In this document: one piece after another, positions 11,318 to 23,891 of the stretch
Position numbering within the stretch: the first letter of the stretch is position 1
Layout: every line of letters begins with the position of its first letter
From: Gnetum montanum
Taxonomy: Eukaryota > Streptophyta > Gnetopsida > Gnetales > Gnetaceae
Length of the DNA stretch: 51,003 nucleotides
Reading direction: 5' to 3'
Assembly: GCA_015680685.1 (NCBI GenBank)
Contig: MNCI01014738.1
Span: forward strand, 366,448 to 417,450
Notes under the pieces: model-generated
The model's database searches: none
Seen by the model: only the letters and a program-made list of their open reading frames with translations
What the model was told of the DNA's origin: nothing
Program-made: the position numbers and the translations under genes

Positions 11318-12251
11318 TGATGAGTGGCGGTACCCCCTATTATCAACTATATTAATCATAAGCATTCACACATGATCCAGTTGAATTATATAGATGGGAC
11401 TAGTTGTGGCATCTAGATTGTTATGCCTTGATCACAATTTCTTGTCTTCCCACTTGGACTAGTGGTAGCTTTGTCATGTATGGTTTAGTCCAAAGTGAGA
11501 CATATGATTCTTGATGTTGTTTTGGGCTTATGCTACTTCTAATGATAATAAAGAAATTAATTATTTAAACTAATTAACATCAAGAAGATAAAGTCTAAAG
11601 TAGCCTATGGGTGATGAGTGTCCATTCTAGCTTATCATACACATCTTGAACCCACGTATCCACTACTGGGATTACCAAGAATTATGCTACTAGGCAAATC
11701 AAGCAATAACACTACTAGGATTACCAAGCAAATATGTGTTTATGCTCGAAACTGGTTGCACTTATTCCTCCAATTCATTAATATGTATGAAAATGTAAAT
11801 ATTAACTAAGTACATGGAATATAAATTGCATTACAAGAAAATTTAATCTAAGTCAAAGTGCTATAATGAATAAGAATTAATCTCAATCTTATAGTCATTC
11901 ATGGCATGTGTCTAGGTACATTGCCACTTAAATAAGATGCCATACAACTGACTCAAATCCACACTATAGGTACTCACTAACTATTTTCTAAGACTACGAA
12001 ATAAAACTATAAGAGTTAAACTACCCTATTAACAAAAGAATGCTAGTGCATGGTGGGAGCATGGGTATTTATAGGAAAAAATAGACATTGTGTCAATGCG
12101 TATACATCAATGCATCATTACATGCATCAACAGGATCATGTCATCGAGTACGCGTTGACGTAGGTGCATCAAAGAAGCTACATCGAGGTGGCTATGTTGA
12201 AGTGGCTGCATTGCAGTAGTTGCATTAACATGTCCAACCCATGCTTCATCA
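11318..12251 (-). repeat. Solo LTR (Athila-like), intact ends, target duplication GTGAA
   Basis: It begins TGATGAGTGGCGGTACCCC and ends GCTTCATCA, matching the LTR termini elsewhere in the window. The five bases before it (11313-11317) and after it (12252-12256) are both GTGAA. No primer-binding site or polypurine tract flanks it, so it is a solo LTR left by LTR-LTR recombination that removed the interior. The U3 carries CATCAATGCATC and GCGTTGACG-type short repeats, like N2's LTR and unlike the GATATC type. Confidence 0.9.
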
Positions 12252-12256
12252 GTGAA

Positions 12257-13439
12257 TAAAACTCATGAATTTTTTGATTTTATTGTTGATACCTTCAACA
12301 TAAAAACAACAAAAATATTTGTTAGATTTTCATTTTATCAATCTGTGATGATTCATTCCTTGTCCAAAGAGGTTATAAGTGTATGGCATAGTGTTGGACC
12401 ATACAGAATGTGACTAAGAGCCATATTTATTACTTTCTAAGTATGGTGTTGCACCTGTCCTTAAGAGGCATTGCAACAGAAGCATTGCATCTATCTCCAC
12501 AAGGGATTGTGATGCATGTGTGTTTAAGTTTGTTTTCTTTCTTATAAATATAAAATTCATGAAAATTATAAATTATGAAACTATAAATATTCTCCCATCT
12601 TCCTCATCATGGCAACATGAGTTTTAATTGTATTATATGTATTATAATATCTTTTTATATTTTTTAAACATAATGACATACATAAGTGTTTTTGGCATTC
12701 CAATTAGCATTTTCTTTGAAGCTTACAACCAAATCACATTATGTTTTGTATGATAAATTCCACTGGTATAAAATCAGTGGAACCCTTATTATTGACACTA
12801 TTTTCTAAAAATGTAGTGGTGAATTACCTTGAATTACTTATACATTCACAATTTTCCTTGTTTAATTTGTTTATTTTATAGAAAATAAAGAAGCGAAGAA
12901 AGCATGGTTGAATTGAGTAATGAAAATCAATTGAAATAGAAGCCTCAGTTGGTCTAAATCACTTTAAAAACATAATGAATTTGGTATCATCTTCTACCAT
13001 GATAAAATTTCATCAAGGTAAACTAGAATGATGGTGTGATGCTCATGGATGATTTTGTAAAGAACCTAGAGAAGCTACACCTGCTACCCTTAAGGAGGCT
13101 TTGTTGAATTAAGGCTTCATTGAGAATTTGGTAGATTACAAATCCATGTCACCCAGCATTCAAAGTATGCTACCCATGAAAAGAAAGAGCTTCATGATAT
13201 GATTGCTGAGTAGGATTAGGAGTGTATACGTGTTGGAAAGCAGGTATAATTTTCTTGTAGACACTTCCATTGCTACAACATGAATAATTCCAACGGAAGG
13301 AGGTTTAAACATCTTTGTTTGTGGGACCTGAGCTATACATGCGATGATTTAAAATAGTTCATCATTCCACTTTTTTCTTGCCTTCATTTGAATATAGGTG
13401 TTAATGGTTTGGATAAGCCATTATTTTCATGAAGTAGTT
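12257..13439. other. Unassigned sequence before a gag fossil
   Basis: It is AT-rich with no clear domain. It may be the 5' leader of the gag remnant that follows, but no LTR or primer-binding site was found to prove that. Confidence 0.3.
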
Positions 13440-14673
13440 TTCATTCCATGTGAAAGCATTGAGAAAATAAAAATTGAAAAGATTAATATGGATGACATTT
13501 TCACATTTAGTGAGAAGCTATATGATGATCCCTAGCTCCATGTTAAAACATTTTTCATTACTTGTAAGTTGCAAGGGTTGAACGATGAGTGGTAGAAACT
13601 CCATACTTTTTCCCAAATACTTATTGATTATGGTAAAACATGGTATCAGTCTCTTCCATCTAGCTTCATCTCTTCTTGGCTAGACATGTTAAAATATTTC
13701 AGTGTCAGATTTCAATTTTATGCTTGAGTTGCTAACCTTAGAAAGAAAATAGGAGGATGGAAGCACGATACCAATGAGTCATTAGATATGGCCAGAAAAT
13801 GATACAATTGCTTACTCAATCAATGCTCAAATCATGGATTCAATAAATGTGTTCAATTAATGCATTTGGTATAAGGAATAAGATCACAAACTCATGAAAG
13901 GATGGGCATGTACATTATGGATTATCTCTATATAGTTCTATGACTCAAATTACTATTGTGTTAGATGTTATAGCTAAATTAGAATGTGAATGATATAAAC
14001 ATACAAACATACAGGAAGCTAACATAACTAATTCATGTAAGAAGAATGTGAAGAATCTTGAATGTAAGATTTAACCTTCTAATGCCATTAAAAACCTTGT
14101 TCAAAAAAGAATGAGAATGAAAAAGAATTTGGAAGACCTTGCCAATGTTGTTGATAAGGTTTGGAATGTGCTAAATTCAAAGATGGATTCAAGTTTTAAG
14201 GATTTGGAAAACAAATTCATTGAAATGACTAGAAAATTTAAAACAAGAAGTAAGAGACCTTACCATGATTAAATTCCTTATCCTTGTAGTTAATTTTTTA
14301 GCCATAGCTTTAATAAGGAGTGAAACCTAATCCTTGGAGTGCTCCCTCTACATCATAATAGTCTTTCTCATGTCATCATTATTCTAACCATTAAATTTAG
14401 TATGCCATGAACCACATACCTCATGTAATACCCCACCAATATTGGCCATATTCACCACAACCATCTCCATAGTAGTAGGTCCACCAATGTTCATCATGGC
14501 TCTCTATACCAATATAGGATGAAATTGTAAATAAGCCATAGTGGAAACATATCTAGTTCATCATTGCTAGGTACTACCCTCGTTTGTCATTGTCATATAC
14601 TAGTGGGTACTACCACAATCATTATGTTTCTTCCATGAAAATAAATTTATCATCTCATAGATGAAAGCATTTC
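13440..14673 (+). pseudogene. Gag fossil of a more distant Ty3/gypsy element
   Basis: The + strand around 13480-13870 reads, with stops, LYDDP, then KLQGLNDEW, then DYGKTWYQSLPSSFISSW, then FSVRFQFYA, then VANLRKKIGGWKHDTNESLD, then CLLNQCSNHGF. This follows the Gag core of elements C and N motif by motif (LFPRMLIKEAKSWYRS, YSRVSNLRKQIQGWKEGNNEPLD, NKCPSHGF) but at much lower identity. A Lys-rich coiled stretch and a Pro/His/Tyr-rich tail follow to about 14650. The sequence stops at the LTR starting at 14674 and no pol follows, so it was truncated when the C/D composite arrived or rearranged. Confidence 0.7.
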
Positions 14674-15518
14674 TAACGAGCAACAAGGTACCCCCTATGC
14701 CCAACCATACGAATCATAAGCATTCACATACAATCTGGTTGAATTCCATAGACTATAATTACTAAGTGCACTAGAGCTAAACGGTGTGTGTGTGTTGTTC
14801 ATTCATTGGCTTCCCAATTCCACTTGTGGAATGCAATTGTATGGTTAAGTGTGACTGAGGCATATGATTTTAATTATTTTGTGTTTTTATGGAATTACTC
14901 ACCAAGAATAAGAATAAAAGTAAGAGTGGTTAAAAGTAAGAGCGATTGATTGCTAAGTAAACTATAGTCTAATCTAGCTTAACAAAAGTAACCATTCCCA
15001 CTTCCCGGACACATCATGAACTTTATACAAACATTGCTGGGCTTGTCAAATGCTAATCATTTTTGAGCTACCAAGTGTCACACGTACACTCGAAGGGGTT
15101 GTGCTTAATTGATCAAAATTAATTGCTGCATAAATAAAATTAATGTAATTGCATGAAGTATAAATGCATAAGAAAGAAAATCTTAAGTGCTGTAAGGAAT
15201 GGATCAAAGAGCTTGTCTTTATTTCCAACATAATGATGTGCTTAGGTACATCAATGCTTGAATAAAGATCCGTTCACTCTTAGACCTCCTGTTGTGGGCA
15301 CTTGGAAAATATTCTAACTTCCAAATGGACAAACTACAAGAGTTTTGCTACTTGACTGCTAAAAAATTACTCCCAATTATGTGCCTGGGCACTGTATTTA
15401 TAAACCTGAGAGTAACCCTACGATATCTAATGTACGATATTGCATCTTGGGTCGTGATATAGTGTACTCAATATCGTAGCCACCCCAATATCGGAGTGAT
15501 GAAAAACACAATTTATCA
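14674..15518 (-). repeat. 3' LTR of element C
   Basis: In plus coordinates it starts TAACGAGCAACAAGGTACC and ends ATTTATCA; on the minus strand it therefore runs TGATAAAT... to ...CTCGTTA, the first two bases of the usual CTCATCA end being eroded. A minus-strand polypurine tract (GTGGGGGTA) abuts its upstream end. It carries the CGATATTG/AATATCG motif array upstream of a TATAAATAC box. The five bases before it (ATTTC) do not match those after the far LTR at 26665 (CCTAG). Confidence 0.85.
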
Positions 15519-15866
15519 TACCCCCACAATTGAATGAAAACTCATCCTTTGTACCGAAGGAGAGGAACAAGTCCTTTACAAAAAAAAGTATAATAGGAGG
15601 CATGGACTTATTTGACTAACATGTAGAGTGACATAGAGAAAATAGACAAATACAAAAGTGCCCGAGCATACAATATTATAGTGGTGTACAAAATTGGGTG
15701 TTCATGACAATAGGAAAGAACACCAATAGATCCAAAGAACACCAATAGGAAATAGAAGAATGAGGGAGAGGTAGAAAATATTCAGCAGTCATGAACAATC
15801 TCTCGCCAATGATATGGTTACATCCTCCTTGGTGACAACAGTCCCACTTCCAGTCCACACTTCCCA
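15519..15866 (-). pseudogene. Short ORF2 remnant and polypurine tract of element C
   Basis: From an acceptor AG at 15867-15868 the minus strand reads TGGGAAG, aligning with the ORF2 start of N but with the initial A lost. Only about 350 bp separate it from the polypurine tract at 15519-15527, against about 3 kb in N. The fragment is not recognisably homologous to the later part of ORF2. Element G shows the same short form (50250-50634). Confidence 0.45.
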
Positions 15867-17560
15867 CTACAATCACAATAAAACCAAGGATTAGTATATA
15901 TAGTGCAACAGATAATGGATGAGTACCTTGTTTCATTGGGGATTTTATCTAGCTAGGTTGTGATTGTGATACATTGGTTGCTTGATGTTGTTAGTGCAAA
16001 GACTAACGAATGGGTTAAATAAGAGAAGCAATCCATACAATTCAGAAAAAGCTTGACACAAGGAGTACTGGAAAGAGGGTATTCACAACAATAAAAAGGA
16101 GTTCATTACAAATAGTTGTGAAGGTGCATAAAATTGAATGCCATGGATGGGGTAAATAAAAAGAATTTGATTATAAAAATGTCTAAGGGTAAAGAACTTA
16201 ACTTAACCAAATCAAAAGATATGCAAGTGGGTCCTCCCCAAAGCAGAAATAGGCATTTTATGCCCTTGAATAACTTCAAACCAAGGAGTCCGTGGGCACC
16301 ATGGATGATTAATGATTATGAAAAGTTAATTACAAAAACCCAAAAGTAACTGACTGAGAAACCCAATACATCAAACTAGAACATTGAATCAAAACATGAA
16401 ACCGACAGTGAGGTGAGGCATGAAGAGCATAGATGGATGACAAAGATAGTGGAATGGAGCTCCTAATTATGGTCATATATAGTCCCTTCTGGAGTTTGTG
16501 ATTAATTGACTTGGTAGGATCGTTCCTCAGTCCAAATCAAAACCAACGACTTTCAGTGACTTCACATCGACATTCTAAGATAAGTCCATCCCATGAGACA
16601 CAAGAATGCTCCCACAAAATAATCACCATTCCAAATTGGAGTGAAGGTAGGAAGTGAGAAAAGGCCTTAGTTAGAGGAGACAAGACAAGTCTCATAACCA
16701 GTTCTTGTAGCCCTTTTATTTGGTCTAAGGGGTATGCTTTGAATTCCCATGTGTGTTTTTTTTGAATGGAAACCACACCATGCAAAGACCCATGCGTTTT
16801 TTGCATTTATTTTGTCCAAGGGGTGTGCTTTGAATCCTCATCTTCTTATTCTTTTTTTTTTTTTGTGATGAGGACCACTCCATGCAAGGGCTTATTGGAC
16901 TTCTTATTATGAAATGACATGGAATGGTGAGAAGCTTATGAGAACACTCCTACACATAGGCAAATAGAAAAGAACAAAAAATACCACATTCCTTTAAAGC
17001 CACACCTTGTCTAAACCTTTGATTCCTTCTCAATTCCGGAAACTACACAAGTCACCAATTTATTAAGTTGTATTAATGAAGAAGAGACTATGCACTTCCA
17101 ACAAAAGGAAAAGCATAGAGTATGTGGATGGGGGGATGATGTGGACTCACTGCCTGTTACATGAAAAGAAAACATGTCCCAGTCATCAATAACGACATTC
17201 AAAGTCAAAAACCAGACATCAACAATCAAATTACAAATAAAGCATACCATTGTCAAGTAGTGCATTACGATTGTACCTGCCACCTTATTAGTAGAAAAAG
17301 TAGAGAAACATATCAAACACAGGAAAACATAACCATGAAAGAAAGTAAAAGAGTAGACAATAAGTATTGAATATATTAACATTGGTGTAAAAAAAAACTA
17401 AGAAAAGACCAATAACCTTAAAAATACAAATATGTAAAATAAATATGTAAAACAAAGAAGATGAAAACAAAAAGTTGTAAAACCAAAAATATGTAAAATA
17501 AAAAGTTCAAACACTGAGGAGCTACCTAAGGTGTTGGTATGGGTGGCCATCTCCCCCATG
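15867..17560 (-). other. Inter-ORF region of element C (integrase end to ORF2)
   Basis: It is homologous in patches to 28200-30060 of element E, for example the AGATATGCAAGTGGGTCCTCCCC block near 16220 matching 28979. TACTAAT on the minus strand at 15890-15896 sits about 22 bases before the acceptor AG. It is non-coding on both strands as far as I can see, and a poly-T run lies near 16850. I find no ATATCG module here, unlike element N. Confidence 0.5.
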
Positions 17561-17561
17561 A

Positions 17562-18780
17562 CTAAGTTGAAAGGGAGAGATTCAAAAGAATGAGCATGGT
17601 TGTCCATTTAGTGAGGTTTTTTGTTGAGTTGGTTGGCTTGGGCTCATGGAAAGGTTTTATTTGTTGAATGTTGACTAATTGTTTCTTATTTGGGCTGTCA
17701 AGTTTGTAGATGATCATGGCCCCAAATGGAAAATTCTCATCTATGATGTAAGGTCCTTTCCACAATGTTTGAAATTTGGTTTGTTGGGGTACATGTGTAG
17801 GATTCCAATAAAGAACCTTGTCTCCTGGTTGAAACTTGACTTTTCTTATTTTGATGTCATGGAATTTCTTGTTGAATGCATTTTGTTGGATGATAAATCC
17901 ATTAATATATTTTTTTCTAGCAAGTTAAGGCTCATTAATTTTTCTTTTTGTGCTAGACTTAGATCTAGGTCAATATCATAGGTTGTAGAAAGTGTATAGA
18001 GCTTGGATTGGATGGGCAATGTTGGTAATTTTCCATACACAAGCTCATAGAGAGAATAACCTATGGGGAGTTTCCATGTAGAGCGATAGGGCCAAAGGGC
18101 ATCATTTAATTTAGTGCCTTAGTCCCTTCAGTATTTGCTAATGGTTCATGTTAAGATTTTTGTAATCTCCCGATTAGTAACTTTAGCTTGACCATTGGCT
18201 TGGGGGTGATATGGTGTTGTGAATTTATGTTCAACCCCTAAGCATTACATCAACTTCTAGAAAGTGGCACCTATAAAATAAGTTCCATTATCAGAAATTA
18301 ATGCATGAGGTATACCAAACTTGTTTATGATGTTTTTTTGTACAAACCGAGCAGCAGTGGTGGATGTACAGTCGGTGACGGCTACTAATTCTGCCCACTT
18401 GATACAATAGTCAACTCTAACTATTATATATGTCTTTCCATCTGATAAAGGTGTGATGGGACCCATAAAGTCAATGCCCCAAATGTCGAATGGTTCAATA
18501 GGTTGTATCCATTGTTGTTGTCCCTCCATTCGAACTATCATTCCACCATCCCTCTAGCAATGATCACAAGCATAGACGAATTGATGTGCATCTTTGAAGA
18601 TTATTGGCCAATAATACCCTACCATGAGGATTTTTATGGTCGTGTAACTCCAAGCATAATGGGCCCCACAAGGACCTTCATGAGCATCCTGAAGAATGCG
18701 TAGTTGATCTGCATCAAGGACACACCAATGTACTAGGCCATTGGGACAAACCTTGTAAAGGTTTTCATTAATCTCCATAA
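17562..18780 (-). pseudogene. Integrase of element C (zinc-binding, core and C-terminal domains)
   Basis: Minus strand. The H-H-C-C zinc-binding domain is at 18550-18740 (ILQDAHEGPCGAHYAWS, then YACDHC). The DDE core is at about 18100-18541, with the first Asp in WGIDFMGPI, the second in LISDNGTYF and the Glu in [17 protein letters not shown], so all three catalytic residues are still readable. A C-terminal domain follows at 17562-18040 (GKLPTLPIQ, then MWKGPYIIDENFPFGAM). Stops and small frameshifts break the frame. Integrase inserts the cDNA into the host genome. No chromodomain is seen, as expected for Athila/Tat lineages. Confidence 0.85.
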
Positions 18781-19039
18781 AATATTTGACTCGGTGAAGA
18801 AATTTTTGTTTCTTTCTAGTGTCTATCCCTTGCGATAGTTCTTTCTTGAGTAGATAAGTGAGGATAGTGTCGTATCATTTTGGTTCATTGGATATTTTTG
18901 CATTAATAACACCTACAAGGAGAGATTCGTCAGGAAATTGGTCAGATAAAGAACTTTCATTCTCCTTGTCATCCCATCTTAGTTGCGATAAGTGATCCAC
19001 AATCACATTCTCCACACCTTTATGATCTACCATCGTGAG

Positions 19040-20460
19040 ATTGAATTCCTACAAAGTAATGAGCCACCATATGACACAGGGGCTCACCATTGGCTTGTTC
19101 ATTAAAAATTTGATGGCGCTATGATCTATGTGCACAAACACTTTATAGCCAAGCACATAGTACCTGAACTTTTCTAAAGTGAACACCACTACCATCAACT
19201 CTTTTTTGTGGTGGTGTAGTTTAATTATGCACCTACAATGCTCCAGCTTGCACAATGAATGTAATATGGACGTTTTTGATCATCCATCTATGTAAGAACT
19301 GCCCCCAAAGCATAATTCAATGCATCAATCATCACATGAAATGGTTTGGACCAATCTACTGCTTGAAGAATGGGATTTTCAATAATATTTTACTTTAATT
19401 GTTGAAATGTTGATTCAAATGCAGGGGTCTAGATGAATGATGCATCCTTCTTTGTCAATTCTACCAATGGCTTGGCAATTTTGAAAAAATTCTCGATGAA
19501 TCACCGGTAGTAGCCAGTATGACAAAGGAATCGTTAAACTTCTTTGACTATTTTAGGTTGACAAGTTATTCCTTGGATGACCCTTATTTTTTTAGGATCC
19601 ACCTTGATTTCTTCTTTTGAGATGCGATGCCTTACGACTGTGCTTTCCTGAACCATAAGATGGCTCTTTTGTCAATTAAGTCAAAGGTTTTTTTTGACAC
19701 ATCTTTTCAACACCTACCCATGATGGTCTAAGGCTTACTCAAACATAGCTCTGTATGTAGAAAAATCATCCATAAAAACTTCTACCCCACTACTAATCTG
19801 TTGTTGGAAAATGTTGAGAACTAATCATTGAAATGTGGTTAGGGCATTGCATAGACCAAATGGCATTTGTCAATAAGCAAAAGTCCCTCAAGGACTTGTG
19901 AAAGTTATCTTTTCCTAGTCCTTTGGTGCAATCTAAATTTGGTTATATCCACTATAACCATCAAGAAAGCTGTAATAGTTGTGCCCCGAAATGGTGTCCA
20001 GCACTTGGTTGATGAAAGGCAACAGAAAATGATCCTTGAAAGTTGCCATGTTGAGCAGCTAGAAATTAATGCACACCTACCATTTGTCTTCTTTCTTTGG
20101 TATGATCATGAGTGAATTGACCCACTCACTATCTATGATAGGGTAGATGAATCTCACTTTAAGGAGTTGTTCAATCTTTTCTTTGACAATATATTTTAAC
20201 TTGTGATTTAAATGTCGTTGTAGCTGTCATTTCGGCTTTATGGTGGGATCAGTGTATATTTGGTGTTGGCATATTCTTGGATCTATTCCAGTGAGTTTGG
20301 AATATGACCAAGTGAAGGCTACTGACCATTTTTCCACAACTTTTATTAATTTTCTCTTTTGGTCTATAGCAAGCTTGGCATTAATAATAACTGACCTCTC
20401 ATTTTTCAAAAATACATACTCCATTCCAGCTGGTAGCATCTTCAATTCAAGGGATGCTTA
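19040..20460 (-). pseudogene. Reverse transcriptase and RNase H of element C
   Basis: Minus strand. The RT spans about 20460-19560, with SSGVEVFMDDFSTYR at 19755-19790 giving the catalytic FMDD form typical of Athila and its relatives, then RVIQGITCQPK and a GYYR-stop-FIENFFKIAKPL thumb region. RNase H follows to 19040: FHVMIDALNYALGAVL with its Asp, then FTLEKFRYYVLGYKVFVHIDHSAIKFL. Stops fall at former Gln or Trp codons, for example FE-stop-ALD where element E keeps FEQALD. The enzyme copies element RNA into DNA. Confidence 0.85.
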
Positions 20461-20699
20461 GTTAAAATTATTAGGAATTTCCAGCTCATCCCAATTAGCA
20501 TCTTCATTTGCTCATTTAGAGAGCTGGTGATGAACTTGCTCGAGTTCATCCATACTTTCAACATATTCATACATTAGATCCTCGATCGGTTCCATGCATA
20601 ATGTACTGCTACTAGAATTAGCTGTCAGCCACTAGGTGCCTTCTTATTTTGTGGCTACTATGTATAGACATCTTTAGATATTAGCTTCTAGTGCACACT

Positions 20700-21260
20700 A
20701 CTTGCATGCAGAGATAGATATTTGCTTTACTAACCATAACTTCTACACACAATGGCACCCTGAATCACTATACGTGATACATGGAACTCTCTTCTTCTTG
20801 ATCTTTCCAAATTCATTTTCTTTTGATATATCCAAGGAAAGATCTTTAATGCCGATTTTGGCATCCACAGTACTTAGCCACACCCTTCCCATAATGATTG
20901 GAAAGTCCCCCTTGTAGTTCTCCACTTTGATTATGAGGAAATCAATGGGATATGACCACCCATAAACAGTGGTGATGATGTCCTTAACTAGTCTCAATAG
21001 AATAGTAATGGATTGGTCCACCAGTTCTAGCTAGATGTTGCTCTTTTTCAAACGAGGAAGGTTTCACATTGTGTACATCTCATGCAAGATCAAATTAACA
21101 CTGGAACCAGAGTCAAGAAGAGCCTTACAAGGTTCATTCCCAACAATTTGCAAGTAAACCAGGGGACTTCCAAGATCAGCTAATTTTCTAGGTAGGTTAC
21201 CAACTTGAATCTAATTAGATACAACATGTGTTAGCATTACAGTATGGATTCGAGAGGGAT
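20700..21260 (-). pseudogene. Aspartic protease of element C
   Basis: Minus strand. PCKALLDSGSSVNLILHE carries the catalytic D-S-G at 21106-21114, followed by YKGDFPIIMGRVWLSTVDAKIG at about 20860-20940. This is the retropepsin-like domain that matures Gag-Pol. The active site is intact in this copy, while element E has lost it. Confidence 0.8.
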
Positions 21261-21429
21261 TTTGGTTTGAAGTGGACTTGGATAAAAAGGAAATAGAGGA
21301 AGGTGGACAAGCAAGTTTACCAACCATTGATGTGTTTGAGGGCTTTGGTGGACTGTGAGGTCAAAAGAAGGATCTTTTCTTTATTCATGGTACCAACCGA
21401 TTGTATAGGTTAATTGATTACAGATTAAT

Positions 21430-23734
21430 TACTCTCATGATGTTCCTTTGCTATGGTTGTGTAGGCAATTCACCCTACATGGATGGAGTAGGTGGTAGTT
21501 GTGTATGAGGTGGAGGAGAAGGTGTAGGAACAGGAGGTGCATGAGGGTAGTAGGTGGTATCCCTCCTTGGATAGGATGATTGGTATGTTTTAGGAGGGTA
21601 GTGGTGAGATTGCTAAGTAGTAATATGACCAAAGGACTCCCTTGGAGATGAAGGTTGCTGAACATAATAACCGTAGGGATCTGGTTGCTGGTAAGGATAC
21701 TGTTGTCTTAGAGGTGGCAATGCCCCCGATTGTGTTTGCTACCACTGCTGGTACAATTCATAGGGTTGTAGAGGAGTTCCACTTGGATAGTATTGTTGTG
21801 GTTGGTGGAACTATCAAGGATTGCCTTGTGGATAAGGCAATCTTTTGGGTGTTTTCCTTTGTGCAAGTCGTGGATGTAAGGCATACACCCCAGATTTCTA
21901 CAAGTGTGATATAACTGGACAACATCCCTTAGGATGTTCATACTGTTAAACATCACACCCACCATCATCATTTAAATGGCTATCCATATCCATTGCTATT
22001 ACATCCATTTTACCTTTACCCTTAGATATGGTGCGTTCAGCCTCCTTATGTCTTCGACGCTCTCACTCACCGCTTTGCTCCTTGGACTCTTTAGCAATAT
22101 TTAAGGTAGCTTGAAGCTTATTATGTATAGAGTTCCATAATTAATCAAACTTAGCCATGATTTCTAATTTCAATTTTTGGAATGACAAGGTTTTCTAAAT
22201 TGCCACCTCATCTTCGATGAATTCATCCTCACTGTCACAAAATCTAACTTCCTTTTTTTGAATAGAAGGATCTCTGTTGTATTCTTCTGCACTTTCACAT
22301 TTTCTCAACTCTCGCTCCTCCTTGGCTACCTACTCAATTAGTCTTTGGATCTAATGGATGCTTAACTCTGTCAATCTCCCTTGGGCATAGACATCAAGGG
22401 TTTTCCTATTTTCAGACTGCAACTTTTCTATGATATGGCGAAGCTGATCAAGCTGAGAGTATTTATGACCAGGACACCTATACAATAGAGAGTAGTATTA
22501 GCTAATAGCAGCATCCAAGGGCTCATTATTCCCTTCTTTCCACCCTTGAATTTGTTTCCTTAGATTGGATACTCGGGAATACATTTGATATTTGTCATTG
22601 AATAGTTCCAACATTGTACTCCACCGCTTGATTGATTTTGGTTCCATGGATCGATACCAACTTTTCGCTTCCTTTATAAGCATCCTTGGAAATAATTTTA
22701 GCTTTTGCCAATCATTTTCAATATTTTGAAAGACACATGCATCTTGGAAGGTTGGAAGATGATTTTGCAAATTAGCATCATATCCTCCCTCAAACCGAGG
22801 GATGTTGTTCATATCCAACCTCTTTATTCTACTATCCTTCACATGTCTAGTTGGAATCCTCATACCCTCTACAATATTTAACATGCTCTAAGTAGCAAGT
22901 AGAGGTTCAACAAGGCCATAATGGTGGTGCGTATGATGTTCCCTACTAGCCCTTCTTTCTTGATGATGGGCCTCTCTGGATTACCCACATCTTCGATCAC
23001 AACTGTCCTAATGGTCCCTTCTATTGTTTTGGTCTCATCGGTCACCTCCATCATAGTTATTTCTTCTGTGACCATGATTTGAACCAGATGAACAAGAAGA
23101 AGATGATAATGAAGGGGAAGAAGAAGGGGAACTTACTTCATGCTAATGCCTATCATCCTTTGATTCTTGCAACCATGATCATGATCATCATCTCCTTTGT
23201 CCCCCTATTCTTGATTTGCTTCTCTAGATCCATTTTGTCATTGGATCCATTTTGACCAGAACCTGGATTATGGATTGTAGATTGTACATTCTAGTTGAGG
23301 GCTCCTTGAACAAATTCAAAGAGAGGAGAATCACTAAAGAAATTATCACCTTCATCAATTGGGCCAAGTGGAGGTGGAAAGATGTTTGACCCCTTGCCCT
23401 TCATAAGTTCATTTTGGTGCTCCAACTGTCGATCCCTTAATCTTTGTGCTTCGGTGGGATGATAATCACTTAAGTTAGGATCTCTCATTTCATATTCTCT
23501 ATGGAGATATTGAAGCATATGTTGTGCTAGCATTAGCTGGAGCATGGTTGGAATAGATTGGTCAAGTGGTAACACAATGTTTCCTTTTTTATCGCACCAC
23601 TACATCGGTTCATGTTGATGTAAGATAAAGGTAAAGTCTAGTACATACTCATTGGGATGAGCATATACCACTTAGTATTGTTGAGGTATTTGAATTTCCC
23701 TGGGCGGAGATGGGCTCCTATGAGAAGAAGACAT
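21430..23734 (-). pseudogene. Gag of element C
   Basis: Minus strand. The start is chosen at the ATG at 23732-23734 (MSSSHRSPSPP), conserved in the duplicate gag fragment at 25635. The Gag core is at 22498-22884 (RLDMNNIPRFEGGYD, then WQKLKLFPRMLIKEAKSWYRS, then RVSNLRKQIQGWKEGNNEPLD). A coiled, charged stretch and a degenerate knuckle follow (CDV-stop-QYEHPKGC, where N has CDVCLYDHPKSQC). A Gly/Pro/Tyr/Gln-rich tail ends near 21430. Gag forms the particle that packages the RNA. Several stops make it non-functional. Confidence 0.8.
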
Positions 23735-23872
23735 TTTGTGTTAATAAATAGTGTGCAATTGATGTTTAATTTAATGATAATAATTTTTGTTTTCATAGGA
23801 TTTGACTCTTAGGGTTCAAACAACGAGGTTACTAAATTTCACTAGGTTTAGATAGTGCACAAAGAACTATAG

Positions 23873-23891
23873 TCCCCAGTAACGGTGCCAA
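23873..23891 (-). other. Primer-binding site of element C, tRNA-Asp type
   Basis: The minus strand reads TTGGCACCGTTACTGGGGA directly after the LTR. It differs from the complement of the plant tRNA-Asp 3' end (TGGCGCCGTTGCCGGGGA) by three transitions. Athila elements are known to use tRNA-Asp. Confidence 0.75.

Noticed and set aside
15420-15500. GATATC-rich block as a satellite or CRISPR-like array
   Set aside because: Motif spacing is irregular, there are no equal-length spacers, and it lies in U3 next to a TATA box in every copy.
17011-17607. Several Phe/Cys/Leu-rich minus-strand ORFs that look like membrane proteins
   Set aside because: They come from T-rich inter-ORF sequence, overlap each other and have no counterpart in E beyond similar composition (30064-30346).
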